From positions 1 to 64,000 of the forward strand of contig JAJEEK010000090.1 in the NCBI GenBank assembly GCA_022821065.1: 64,000 nucleotides of DNA, in the 5' to 3' direction. Shown one piece after another: positions 16,579-25,382 of this stretch. The notes under the pieces were generated by a model. That model searched no databases. It was given only the letters and a program-made list of their open reading frames with translations, and was not told the origin of the DNA. The stretch is from Candidatus Poribacteria bacterium. Lineage in GTDB: Bacteria > Poribacteria > WGA-4E > WGA-3G. Position 1 is the stretch's first letter. Every line of letters starts with the position of its first letter. The position numbers and the translations under genes are program-made.

Positions 16579-16957
16579 ATACTTGTTGGATACCAACATT
16601 GTTATTGCAATGTTTGCCGGTGAAGAGGCAATCCAAGAAAGAAGGCAAAAAGCTGATAAAGTGTTCCTACCTTCACCTGTGGTTGGAGAACTTTGTTATG
16701 GTGCCCGGAAATCCAGTAGACCTATAGAAAACCTTACGCGAGTCAACCGCCTCATTCAAGATTTTCGGGTTATCCCATGTAATTTAGAAACAGCTCGGTG
16801 GTACGGTATCATCAAGGATAACCTACGGCGGCGGGGTCGCCTCATTCCTGACAACGACATCTGGATCGCAGCAATTGCAATGCAACACGATTTAATCCTC
16901 GTCACGCGAGACACACATTTTGATGAAGTCGAATCGCTACAGACAGAACGTTGGTAG
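16562..16957 (+). CDS. PIN-domain toxin (VapC-like ribonuclease)
   Basis: 131 residues from the ATG at 16562; the frame also has an ATG at 16538, but homologues begin near KYLLDTNIV. Acidic catalytic residues of the PIN nuclease are present: D in LLDTNIV, E in VVGELCYGA, D in PDNDIWIAA and D in VTRDTHF. Such toxins cut tRNA or other RNA and are neutralised by the antitoxin encoded just upstream. Confidence 0.87.
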   Translation: MPQSGKYLLDTNIVIAMFAGEEAIQERRQKADKVFLPSPVVGELCYGARKSSRPIENLTRVNRLIQDFRVIPCNLETARWYGIIKDNLRRRGRLIPDNDIWIAAIAMQHDLILVTRDTHFDEVESLQTERW

Positions 16958-16960
16958 ACA

Positions 16961-18307
16961 CTACACCAACAACAGATATGGGTCTTGAATGTAGTTAGAA
17001 ACCGTTTGCAGGAACTGTGCTGCAGGCGCGCCGTCTACTACACGATGGTCAAACGTTAGACTCAACGTCAGCATACTTCGGATAACAATCTCATCTTCGT
17101 GAACGACCGGCTTCTTCAGAATCCGCCCTACTCCAAGAATCGCACTCTCCGGCGGATTGATGATCGGTGTGAACGCATCAATCCCGAAATTTCCGAGATT
17201 CGTAATCGTAAAAGTCCCACCTTGAAGTTCCCCGGGGGTCAACTGATTACCACGCGCTCGTTCGGCAAAATCTTTTACCTGTCCTGAAACCTCCGATAAT
17301 CGCTCTTTGTCGGCATTTTGAATCACTGGTACTACCAGTCCGTCCTCCAGTGCAACCGCAACTCCTATGTTAATTTCTGGTAACAGATGGATGCCTTCAT
17401 CCGTGAGCGTTGCGTTAAGTCTCGGATGTTCCCTTAAAGCATTTGCGACAACTTTCACAAGCAGATCGGTGTAGGTGATATTGACTTCTCTTGCCTGTAA
17501 CTTCTCATTTAGCATCCCGCGCAATTCAACGAGTGCTGTTGCGTCCACCTCGGTATGGAGTGTGACGCTGGCGTTCGTCTGAAGGCTGAGTGTCATTCGT
17601 TCTGCAATAATTCCGCGGATACCGTCCATCGCGATGACTTCCGTAGTCTGTTGAATCGCTGGTGTTTCCACAGTAGGCACTTCAGGTATTGTGCTGGCGA
17701 TTTGTAACACATCATCTCGGACGATTCTACCGTCCGGTCCAGAACCGGCAATTGAAGTGAGATCGACACCGTGCTCTTTCGCCAGTCGCCTTGCGAGCGG
17801 AGATGCCTTAAGGCGCGTCGTTTCGGTTGAAGGTGCTGGTCCCCTCAAGTCGATATACCGTTGGACATCGCTTTCAAGGATGCGTCCACCGGGTCCAGAC
17901 GGTTTAACTTCGGTCAGGTCGATAGCGAGTTTCTCGGCGAGTTGACGCGCTGCGGGGGAGGCTTTCGGCGCGTCCTCGGTAGGCGATGGTGTCGGTGTCG
18001 GTTGTTCGGATTTCGCTTGTTCGTGTCGTTCTGGTGCGGTGTCCGCTTCAATGCGCGCGACCTCTTCACCGGGTGCACCGATAACAGCGAGTATAGCGTT
18101 GACGGGGACATTGGTGCCTTCTTCAGCAAGGATCTGGGCAATAATGCCGTCGGTAGGGGACTCCTGTTCATGAACGACCTTATCGGTCTCAATCTCCAGC
18201 AAAGGTTGTCCTTCGGTGACGGTATCGCCTTCTTTAACGAGCCATTTCCCAATTTTGCCTTTGGTCATCGTTTGATCCATCTGAAGCATTTTTAATTCTA
18301 CTGCCAT
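16961..18307 (-). CDS. 2-oxoacid dehydrogenase E2 (dihydrolipoyl acyltransferase)
   Basis: 448 residues. An N-terminal lipoyl domain has the lipoylated Lys in EIETDKVVHE. Two peripheral-subunit-binding domains follow: ASPAARQLAEKLAIDLTEV and ASPLARRLAKEHGVDLTSI, each ending GPxGRI. The C-terminal acyltransferase carries the catalytic motif FDHRVVDGAPAAQF. This is the core subunit of a pyruvate, branched-chain or acetoin dehydrogenase complex; which one cannot be decided because E1 and E3 are not adjacent. Two binding domains instead of one is unusual but known. Preceded by AAAGGAAAAG. Confidence 0.9.
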   Translation of the reverse strand: MAVELKMLQMDQTMTKGKIGKWLVKEGDTVTEGQPLLEIETDKVVHEQESPTDGIIAQILAEEGTNVPVNAILAVIGAPGEEVARIEADTAPERHEQAKSEQPTPTPSPTEDAPKASPAARQLAEKLAIDLTEVKPSGPGGRILESDVQRYIDLRGPAPSTETTRLKASPLARRLAKEHGVDLTSIAGSGPDGRIVRDDVLQIASTIPEVPTVETPAIQQTTEVIAMDGIRGIIAERMTLSLQTNASVTLHTEVDATALVELRGMLNEKLQAREVNITYTDLLVKVVANALREHPRLNATLTDEGIHLLPEINIGVAVALEDGLVVPVIQNADKERLSEVSGQVKDFAERARGNQLTPGELQGGTFTITNLGNFGIDAFTPIINPPESAILGVGRILKKPVVHEDEIVIRSMLTLSLTFDHRVVDGAPAAQFLQTVSNYIQDPYLLLV

Positions 18308-18337
18308 ATTTTTACTTTTCCTTTTTTAGTAAGACGA

Positions 18338-18646
18338 TCATGACTGCGTCTCAATCAATTCAATCAGCAGCTCAACATTCGCATCTTTTTCCAAGATGAG
18401 TGCGAATTTGTGATATTCCTCGCCTTTGAAAATCGCCTGCACAAAAGGACTGAAGGCGATCAGGAATTGGCTGCCCAAAAAGTTCAGCGGCTTGCAGGTC
18501 TCTAAAGCGATAATTGCTGGTGCGGTTAGACCTCTCCGGACAATCCATGTCGCGGCTTTTTCAAGTAGCGCGCGCTGTTCCGATTCTGGAATGTCCTCAA
18601 GGAGAGTCGGTATCTTGTTGTTGAGTTCGTCGTTTGGATTAAGCAT
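18338..18646 (-). CDS. conserved hypothetical protein
   Basis: 102 residues. Sequence RRGLTAPAIIALETCKPLNFLGSQFLIAFSP suggests amphipathic helices packed against a hydrophobic surface, possibly a membrane-proximal helper protein. No catalytic motif and no signal peptide. 30 bases before the E2 gene and on the same strand, so probably co-transcribed; the functional link is unknown. Confidence 0.6.
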   Translation of the reverse strand: MLNPNDELNNKIPTLLEDIPESEQRALLEKAATWIVRRGLTAPAIIALETCKPLNFLGSQFLIAFSPFVQAIFKGEEYHKFALILEKDANVELLIELIETQS

Positions 18647-18692
18647 AGTTAGACCTACCCGACACGCGCCGCTTTACGAACGCGAGTTCGTC

Positions 18693-19730
18693 TTAGATGT
18701 CCAAATCGCTGAGGTAGTCAGCAATCTGTTTTGGTTGTCCATCAACCGTCGTCTCCATTGCGGCAATGACGAGCACAAAGCTTTTGATGTTATCCTCAAT
18801 ACGTGTATCAGAAGGTTCTCCACCATCAAGCCAATTCAGGAATTCATCGAACAGATGCGTATGCGCGTGATACGGAATCGGTGGTGCCTCGTAGACTTCT
18901 GTTTCGCCGCCGACGCGATGGATCGTCATCTGGTTTCCACCTGCGATTTCGACCGCGCCTTGCTCAAATTCGGCGCGGTAGTGTTCAGAATTCCAACAAT
19001 TAATGATGCCTGCGGAGGAACTGTTGCCTTCATAAGAGGTATGAACGCCGTTATCCATGCGCATCATGTAGAAACCGCTGGAGTAGTGCTTGAAACTCGA
19101 CCATTCCGGGTTCCAACCGAATCCGATCAAGGTCTCGCAATCGCCGCCGGAGAGGAACCGAAGCATGTCTAAATGGTGAACGGAGCCTTCAAAGAGTAGC
19201 GCGAAATCCATATCGTGCCGCCAATCCCTTCCCCATGAAAGATAGCGTCGGTAATCACAAGCGTATCTACCCACAATGTGCTGGAGTCGTCCCAATCTAC
19301 CTTCGTCACGGATGCGAATTAATTCCTGTTTATTGTTCGCATAGCGGTAGTTTTGGATAATAGCGCACGGTAATCCGGTATTTTGAGAGGTGCGTACCAT
19401 CGCTTTCGCTGCCTCTAAAGTATCGGCGATCGGTTTCTCGCAGATAACGGGCATCCCGTTTTCCATAGCCGCAATTGCGGCAGGACTATGAAATTGCGGT
19501 GGGACAGCGATCCCACAAAAGTCTGCTTTGACAGATGCACACGCCTCGTTAAAGTCCGTGAAACGTTGTGAAGTGCTGAGTCCCAACGCTTCGCCTTGTG
19601 CTGCGAGAACGTCCGTACTTACATCCGCCAAACCGATGATCTCAATCCGGTCGCTGAAATTAGTAGTGAAGTTGTGGATCCAGCCACCTGCCATACCACT
19701 GCCACCAATCATCAAACATGTTCGTTTCAT
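18693..19730 (-). CDS. Gfo/Idh/MocA family NAD(P)-dependent oxidoreductase
   Basis: 345 residues. The N-terminal Rossmann fold has the nucleotide loop GGSGMAGGWIHNF. The family signature CEKPIADT holds the catalytic-region Lys. The C-terminal alpha/beta domain (HHLDMLRFLSGGDCE) has the His-rich substrate face. Members oxidise or reduce sugars, inositols and related polyols; the substrate here is not evident. Stands alone, between the E2 cluster and the carbonic anhydrase gene. Its leader contains simple repeats of TCAGTTATCAGTTG. Confidence 0.88.
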   Translation of the reverse strand: MKRTCLMIGGSGMAGGWIHNFTTNFSDRIEIIGLADVSTDVLAAQGEALGLSTSQRFTDFNEACASVKADFCGIAVPPQFHSPAAIAAMENGMPVICEKPIADTLEAAKAMVRTSQNTGLPCAIIQNYRYANNKQELIRIRDEGRLGRLQHIVGRYACDYRRYLSWGRDWRHDMDFALLFEGSVHHLDMLRFLSGGDCETLIGFGWNPEWSSFKHYSSGFYMMRMDNGVHTSYEGNSSSAGIINCWNSEHYRAEFEQGAVEIAGGNQMTIHRVGGETEVYEAPPIPYHAHTHLFDEFLNWLDGGEPSDTRIEDNIKSFVLVIAAMETTVDGQPKQIADYLSDLDI

Positions 19731-19901
19731 ATAATTGTCAGTTATCAGTTGTCAGTTATCAGTGTAGTTTTCGTTAACCGCCAAACCGACTGATAAATCT
19801 CAACCGCCTCCTCATTTTAAAGTTCTATATTTGTTTCACAGTGAGAGTATCAGTGCCTCTTGTAACTGTTTTTGCTGCGAAACATGACCATTGATAACCC
19901 A

Positions 19902-20402
19902 TTAAAGCATCCGTTTGCCACGTAAGACGTAATCGTCCTTGCCGTGCCGGACGCGTTCAAGTTCGGCCTCCGTAACTTCACGCAAAACTTTTGCGGGTAC
20001 GCCCACTGCAAGGTTCCCGGGCGGGATCTCCTGTCCCTCACGAATAAGTGCCCCAGCGGCAACAATTGCACGCTCTCCAATGACTGAACCTGTCAAGAGA
20101 ATCGCGCCCATCCCGATCAGTGCCTCGTTGCCGATCGTGCAGCTATGGAGAATCGCACCGTGTCCGATTGTGACGTCATCTCCGATAAGGCATGGGATCT
20201 CTTTGTCCATGTGTATGACCGCCCCGTCCTGTACATTAGTGCGGCACCCAATCCGGATCGGTTCTAAATCCCCACGGAGCACGCTGTTAAACCAGATGCT
20301 TGATTCCTCACCGACTGTTACATCGCCAATAATCATCGCACCCGGTGCGACGAAAACGGAGGCGTGTATGCTCGGTGTTATACCCTCATATTCTATCAAC
20401 AT
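19902..20402 (-). CDS. gamma carbonic anhydrase-like hexapeptide-repeat protein
   Basis: 166 residues of left-handed beta-helix repeats, for example IIGDVTVGEESSIWFNSVLRG. The three His ligands typical of gamma-class carbonic anhydrases are present in VIHMD, IGHGAILHSC. Family members hydrate CO2 or act as acyltransferase-like proteins of uncertain activity. Length and motifs match the YrdA/CaiE-like group. Single gene; the start is the ATG at 20402. Confidence 0.88.
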   Translation of the reverse strand: MLIEYEGITPSIHASVFVAPGAMIIGDVTVGEESSIWFNSVLRGDLEPIRIGCRTNVQDGAVIHMDKEIPCLIGDDVTIGHGAILHSCTIGNEALIGMGAILLTGSVIGERAIVAAGALIREGQEIPPGNLAVGVPAKVLREVTEAELERVRHGKDDYVLRGKRML

Positions 20403-20448
20403 TTTTCCTTCTTTCTGCTCCTTTTAGAGGCGAGGCGACAAATCAATC

Positions 20449-22101
20449 TCACCTGTTGGTCGTAGAGACTGTATGTTGTGCGACTAACAACTTGCGAAGG
20501 TTGCTTATGCCCCATCTATAGGATACTATAAACACAACAGCGAGGACGAGCATTAACCCCGTAAAGAGAACAGGATTTTCTGTGTACCAGGCTATCACCG
20601 GCACAATGATAAGCCCAACATTAACAATGAATATTACCGTAAAGGTCATAACCCGTAAAAGCGGCTTAGGCTGTTGTGTTAATTCCGCCATCCACGGTAG
20701 CGTTCCAATCGCTGTATTCAATGCACATCCGACTGGAAGCGTTATTATAGGGGTCAGCAGCACCGACATCCAATTGTGCCTTGGGATTGGCAATAGATAA
20801 ACGGCGACCAACGCCCAGAATTCAGCATAAACCAACGCGCAGCAGAGTGCAGTCAGGAATTTTCCTGTGAATACCAATCTTGATGTGACAGGCGCAGATT
20901 TCAGCATCCACCATGTTTTTCCCTCGTCCCGAAAACCGTTACAACTAATACCGAAAGTAATAAAAACACTATAAAGTACGATCTGCACAGTAAGGCTCTC
21001 AGCAGCGTTCACACCGCCTCCTTGCATTAGCAAAACACCGATGTGAACTGCAAGGAAAAGGGTAAGCATTAGTATCGCAATTAGCCGTCCGCTATGCCTG
21101 ACATAGATCAGAAAATCTTTTAACATCATGGCTTTTATCGGACCCCGCCCGAGTGCTACGGCAATACCTTTTAACCACGATGCTTTGGAATCACCATTGC
21201 GCCGTATAGGTCTACGTTTGGCTTTCAACAGACGAATATTTTCCCAACCACGCTGATAAATCAGTTGCGCGACGAGTGTTGCCACTCCCACAGATACAGC
21301 ACTTCCGCCGATCCCTCCGAGTACCCATCCCCATCGGTCTTGTGTTGTAGATTCAGTTGTCCAGATCAATAAGAGTTTTCCAATCCATTCATGCGGATAC
21401 CATTTAGCGGCTGCGTCTGTCGTTTTTGGTGCTGCCCAATCAAGCAAAAACTGTTTCACCGGTATCGCATCGAACGACGTAAACAGTGTCAACGGCAAAA
21501 GGAAACCGACCGTCACGCTAACTGCAGTACCGAGTACCTTGAGCGTTGTAATGAGTCCTCCGGACAAGAAGAAGCGAGCAATGAACATCATACTGATCGT
21601 AACATAACTCGCGATGACGATGAGAAGACACACGCACGTCGGTAGTAGTCCGAAATAAAAATACCAGGGCAGTTCAAAGATCAGTCCGAACATCACCCAC
21701 GGTGGTCCCAGAAAACAGAGAATGCTCAGAAAGCGCGTGATCGTAAGATGGACGAACTTATATCCGAAAATCGTCACCGGACGCATCGGTGTAGCGTGTA
21801 AGAGCGCGGTGTCCGTTGCCTCATATAAAATTTTCAGTGTGCCTTCCATCAATTCCTTGGCAACGACGATAACACCAAATGCTATGAACCCGTTAATTAC
21901 GCCCAATAGAAGCGTAGGATCTGCTTCGGTAAGACGCAAATGACTGAAAAGGGAATTGCCTAACACCGATAGTGCGATAATGAGAACGAGATAGGCGATT
22001 CCCTTTAAAACGCCTTTCCGCCACGTCTCTCCGCTGTGTTTAAGGTTATTCATCCATCCTTGATAATCGGCTTTTAATAGAACCCTGATATTTTTTGACA
22101 T
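20449..22101 (-). CDS. ABC-type exporter permease
   Basis: 550 residues with about 12 hydrophobic segments, for example GIAYLVLIIALSVLGNSLF and VMTFTVIFIVNVGLIIVPVI. A cytoplasmic basic loop (KAKRRPIRRNG) divides two halves. It resembles ABC-2-type exporters of the putative ABC exporter group. It partners the ATPase gene at 22925, 59 bases upstream. The transported substrate is unknown. Confidence 0.82.
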   Translation of the reverse strand: MSKNIRVLLKADYQGWMNNLKHSGETWRKGVLKGIAYLVLIIALSVLGNSLFSHLRLTEADPTLLLGVINGFIAFGVIVVAKELMEGTLKILYEATDTALLHATPMRPVTIFGYKFVHLTITRFLSILCFLGPPWVMFGLIFELPWYFYFGLLPTCVCLLIVIASYVTISMMFIARFFLSGGLITTLKVLGTAVSVTVGFLLPLTLFTSFDAIPVKQFLLDWAAPKTTDAAAKWYPHEWIGKLLLIWTTESTTQDRWGWVLGGIGGSAVSVGVATLVAQLIYQRGWENIRLLKAKRRPIRRNGDSKASWLKGIAVALGRGPIKAMMLKDFLIYVRHSGRLIAILMLTLFLAVHIGVLLMQGGGVNAAESLTVQIVLYSVFITFGISCNGFRDEGKTWWMLKSAPVTSRLVFTGKFLTALCCALVYAEFWALVAVYLLPIPRHNWMSVLLTPIITLPVGCALNTAIGTLPWMAELTQQPKPLLRVMTFTVIFIVNVGLIIVPVIAWYTENPVLFTGLMLVLAVVFIVSYRWGISNLRKLLVAQHTVSTTNR

Positions 22102-22160
22102 GAGAAATGGCTTCGGCTTTCGCCTATCAGCAAGGATAGTTTGCAGTTAACTGCTGATTT

Positions 22161-22925
22161 TTAGGCATCTGCCGTTAGATCAAGGAAAATATCCTCTAAC
22201 GTTTCGGTCTGCTGCGGGTTATCATCTGTGGGGTCTGCATGGCTTTCACGCTTTCTCTGCTGTAGTTCCGTGAGCGTTCCGACAGCGATAAGTCGTCCCT
22301 TACTAATAATACCGACGCGGTCGCATATCCGTTCGGCGATTTCGAGGATATGTGTTGTCATGAAGACAGTACATCCCTGTTCACAACGTTCACGCAAGAT
22401 TTCTCGGACGGTGCGTGCACTTCTCGGATCCAAGCCGCTGGTAGGTTCATCAAGGAAGAGTATCTTCGGATGATGTACGAGGAGCGAGATAAGCAGAATC
22501 TTTTTCTGCATACCGTAGGAATATCCTTTAATCTGGTCATCTGCGGCATCGGTAAGTTCAAGTAGTCCAAGTAGGATATCCATCTCATTTTCGGCTTGTT
22601 TCGGTGGCACTTCATATAGATCGGCAATCATACGGACAAATTGCCGCCCCGTCAACGCTTCATAGAGCTGCGGGGTATCCGGCATCAGTCCAAGAATAGC
22701 CTTTGCTTGCAGGCTCTGTTTCTGAATGTCGTATCCGGCGAGCGTTGCCGTGCCGGATGTCGGACGGAGCAAGCCTGTAAGCATATTGATGGTTGTTGTT
22801 TTTCCCGCGCCATTGGGTCCGAGAAACCCAAATATCTCACCTGCATCTATGTCCAACGTGAGCGCATCAACGGCACATAACTTACCAAAGTATTTTGTCA
22901 ACTCCGAGAGGTTAATCATTTCCAC
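22161..22925 (-). CDS. ABC transporter ATP-binding protein
   Basis: 254 residues with Walker A (GPNGAGKTT), Q-loop region LMPDTPQLYEAL, signature YSYGMQKK, Walker B (ILFLDEPTSGLD) and switch His (MTTHIL). Typical of single-domain ATPases for ABC-2 exporters; it should energise the permease encoded just downstream. Its ATG overlaps the end of the PspA-like gene by 14 bases, so all three are translated together. Confidence 0.93.
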   Translation of the reverse strand: MEMINLSELTKYFGKLCAVDALTLDIDAGEIFGFLGPNGAGKTTTINMLTGLLRPTSGTATLAGYDIQKQSLQAKAILGLMPDTPQLYEALTGRQFVRMIADLYEVPPKQAENEMDILLGLLELTDAADDQIKGYSYGMQKKILLISLLVHHPKILFLDEPTSGLDPRSARTVREILRERCEQGCTVFMTTHILEIAERICDRVGIISKGRLIAVGTLTELQQRKRESHADPTDDNPQQTETLEDIFLDLTADA

Positions 22926-23598
22926 GACTGCCTAAGATGTCATTTTTGAGGTTTGCAAGTGCTTCGTCCAAGTCGGTTTTGTCTGCTGTCGTTTCCGGTT
23001 TAGGCGTTGTGCTGCGACTCTTTCGTTCCCAAACATCCACTTCAACTTCTGTTGCTTTCAACTTCTGCTCCGCTTGTTCAAAGGCTTTAGATATGTCGTT
23101 GTCTATTTCATCAAACAACAATTTATAGAGTTTTGCGCGCGTTTCTGTCTGTTTCTGACGATAACAGAGGGTCTCCGCGCGTTTCACTGCGTCTCGGAAC
23201 CGTTGATAAAAATCGTGGAGCGCAGTTTTGAGACGATCAACAATCTCCTTTTGGACATTAATCTGACGTTCATAGTGGTCTGCGCGTGATAGATGTTGTT
23301 GCTGACGTTCTCGTGCATCACTCGCCCGCTCAAGGTCCTCCGCTTGCGAAGCAGCATCTGCTCTTTTACCCCATATTTCGGCGGAATCCATAGCCTCTTG
23401 ATAGGTGCGTTTAAGTCGTTGTTCTTCTGCGATTGCTGTAGCGACGAGGTCTTTTGCTTTGGCGAGCCGCTCTTTCATATCAAGGATGGTTTTATCAAGA
23501 GCGGATTCGGTATCGTCTCCTGCTTCTATAAATCGGGTTATGCCGTCTCGAATCTGTTCTGAAATCTCTCTAAATCCTTTCACTGTGTCCCCCTCCAC
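22912..23598 (-). CDS. PspA/IM30-like coiled-coil protein
   Basis: 228 residues, almost entirely alpha-helical and charged (ALDKTILDMKERLAKAKDLV, QEAMDSAEIWGKRADAASQ). It has the pattern of the PspA/IM30 family that coats and remodels membranes under envelope stress. Ends with a low-complexity tail (STTPKPETTADKTD) and DLDEALANLKNDI. First gene of an operon with the ABC exporter, which suggests that the export complex and membrane protection are linked. Confidence 0.72.
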   Translation of the reverse strand: MEGDTVKGFREISEQIRDGITRFIEAGDDTESALDKTILDMKERLAKAKDLVATAIAEEQRLKRTYQEAMDSAEIWGKRADAASQAEDLERASDARERQQQHLSRADHYERQINVQKEIVDRLKTALHDFYQRFRDAVKRAETLCYRQKQTETRAKLYKLLFDEIDNDISKAFEQAEQKLKATEVEVDVWERKSRSTTPKPETTADKTDLDEALANLKNDILGSRGND

Positions 23599-23729
23599 TG
23601 TCTATTTGATGAACCGTGCGACGAAAATTAAGTGAACCGTTTTACCACATCTGTTAGAAACATCTATCCTGAAAAAAGATAGTCCAAAAAGGCGGCTCGT
23701 TTTTGTGTGAAATCCAGAACTAAGGATAT

Positions 23730-24611
23730 CTATTCTACTTCGTGTGTCCGCAGTGCCGTGTAATCGGCATTAACGAGTTCAACACCGTAAAATGCCAACC
23801 TATGCATGATACATTTGATTGCCGGAATGTTGTTGTCAACTAAAATCGAGGAACAGTTGTGTAGCGCGGCAACTTCGCCGAATGTGCCGCTACCGGCAAA
23901 AAAGTCCAAGAGTATATCTTCTGGGGACGAATGTACTTTAACGATACGATTCAGAACACCGAGCGGCTTCTGCGTCGGATAGCCTGTCTTTTCGCTACCG
24001 TTGGTGCTGACGATAGTATGCCACCAGACATCAGTTGGTGTTTTGCCTCGTGCTGCTTTCGCTTTACCGACTAAACCGGGTGCCATATACGGAATCCTAT
24101 CCATCTCATCGAAATTGAAAGTATAGTGCTTCGGATTTTTAGCGTACCATAAGATATTATCGTGCTTAGCGGGCCAGCGCGACTTGGGTCTGCCACCATA
24201 ATCGTAAGCCCAGATAATTTCATTCATAAACGATTCACGCCCAAAGATTTCATCCAGCATCACCTTACAATAATGCACCTCGCGGTAATCAATATGGAGG
24301 AAGAAACTACCGTGTGGATGCAGCACTCGATACGCCTCTTCAAAACGCGGACGCAAGAATTGTAAGTAAGCATCTGAACTCTCAAATTTATCGGCGTAAT
24401 GCGTAGTTTTGCCTTTTCGGGTTCGGTATGTCTTACCTTGGAAACCGACACGGTCGCCTTGGGTATCCCGTTCGACCTCAATCTCTGTGCGTTGCTGGTA
24501 TTTTCCTGTATTAAACGGTGGATCAATATAAATCAGGTTGATACTCTCATCAGGAACATATTCCTGAAGAATCATGAGGTTATCACCATAATAGAGTTGA
24601 TGTGTGGACAT
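23730..24611 (-). CDS. DNA methyltransferase (beta-class, N4/N6 type), no restriction partner
   Basis: 293 residues. The catalytic motif DPPFNTG (about residues 31-37) comes before the SAM-binding motif DFFAGSGTFGEVA near the C-terminus, which is the beta-class order. KTGYPTQKPLGVLNRIV precedes the SAM motif as in type III Mod and orphan adenine or N4-cytosine methylases. No endonuclease gene is adjacent, so this is probably an orphan methylase for regulation or protection. A TTGATA/TATAAT promoter lies upstream. Confidence 0.9.
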   Translation of the reverse strand: MSTHQLYYGDNLMILQEYVPDESINLIYIDPPFNTGKYQQRTEIEVERDTQGDRVGFQGKTYRTRKGKTTHYADKFESSDAYLQFLRPRFEEAYRVLHPHGSFFLHIDYREVHYCKVMLDEIFGRESFMNEIIWAYDYGGRPKSRWPAKHDNILWYAKNPKHYTFNFDEMDRIPYMAPGLVGKAKAARGKTPTDVWWHTIVSTNGSEKTGYPTQKPLGVLNRIVKVHSSPEDILLDFFAGSGTFGEVAALHNCSSILVDNNIPAIKCIMHRLAFYGVELVNADYTALRTHEVE

Positions 24612-24734
24612 ACTTGTGATCCGGCTATAGGTTGGATAGACGATATGTAATCGGCATCCGTTTTTTATGACAGACGGGGATTGTCTATCCCAGTTTTGCT
24701 ACCGCTTGCCCCTTTCTGCTATTTTTTTAGCCAA

Positions 24735-24764
24735 ATTATAGCACACCCACGGACAATTTATCAA
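24735..24764 (-). promoter_or_regulatory. sigma70-type promoter of the methyltransferase gene
   Basis: Minus strand TTGATA (24764-24759), 18-base spacer, TATAAT (24740-24735). Divergent from the ruvX promoter 60 bases away. Confidence 0.6.
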
Positions 24765-24800
24765 GCATCTATCGGAATTTTTGCCTTCATAAGATTTTCC

Positions 24801-24829
24801 TTGACTCCACGCAGTTTTTCGTGTAAAAT
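24801..24829 (+). promoter_or_regulatory. sigma70-type promoter of ruvX
   Basis: TTGACT (24801-24806), 17-base spacer, TAAAAT (24824-24829), 41 bases before the ruvX ATG. Confidence 0.6.
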
Positions 24830-24870
24830 TTTAAAGTGAATCGCAAAACGTATTAAAACAGGGAGCCGTT

Positions 24871-25314
24871 ATGGAAGTTTTACTCGGATTAGATATCGGC
24901 GATATAAGAATCGGTGTTGCACTCAGTGATGAACTCGGCGTTGCAGCCCATCCGTTATGTACGCTCACCCGAAAAAACAGGAAAGTTGACCTGATTGCTA
25001 TTTCAGACCTCGTCTCTATCCATAAAGTAGAACGCGTTATCATTGGGTTACCCATTTCGCTGGATGGTTCCATTGGTCCCCAAGCGGAAAAGATTCAGAA
25101 GTTCGCAAAACGTTTGGCACATGTCATTGATATCCCGATCGAATTCCAAGACGAACGTTTTACAACCGCTGAGGCAGAAGAGCTTTTAAGGGATCTTAAC
25201 AAAGACACAAAAGAACAGAAAGAGCTCATTGACGAGGTTGCAGCGGTTATCATTCTTACGGACTATTTGAACCAGAACAAGGAGACGGCATCAATAGCAT
25301 CTACTGATCAATAG
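24871..25314 (+). CDS. ruvX: Holliday junction resolvase-like protein (RuvX/YqgF)
   Basis: 147 residues, the usual length. Motifs of the RNase H-like fold: LGLDIGDIRIGVALSD at the start, VERVIIGLPISLDGSIGPQA, EFQDERFTTAEAE and DEVAAVIILTDYL near the end, containing the catalytic acidic residues. The family is thought to act on branched DNA or in 16S rRNA maturation. Followed by mltG, a common neighbour in many bacteria. Confidence 0.92.
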   Translation: MEVLLGLDIGDIRIGVALSDELGVAAHPLCTLTRKNRKVDLIAISDLVSIHKVERVIIGLPISLDGSIGPQAEKIQKFAKRLAHVIDIPIEFQDERFTTAEAEELLRDLNKDTKEQKELIDEVAAVIILTDYLNQNKETASIASTDQ

Positions 25315-25382
25315 GTGCTGATTTGCGTTAGCCTGTGAAAATGTTACAATTAGTGTTCCAGCAATAACCGTTATTAAAGCGT

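Noticed and set aside
19739..19763. Short repeat TCAGTTATCAGTTGTCAG as a regulatory site
   Set aside because: Similar simple CAGTTATCAGTTG runs occur in several gaps (near 16208, 47055, 48915, 62505) without consistent placement; treated as simple-sequence repeats.
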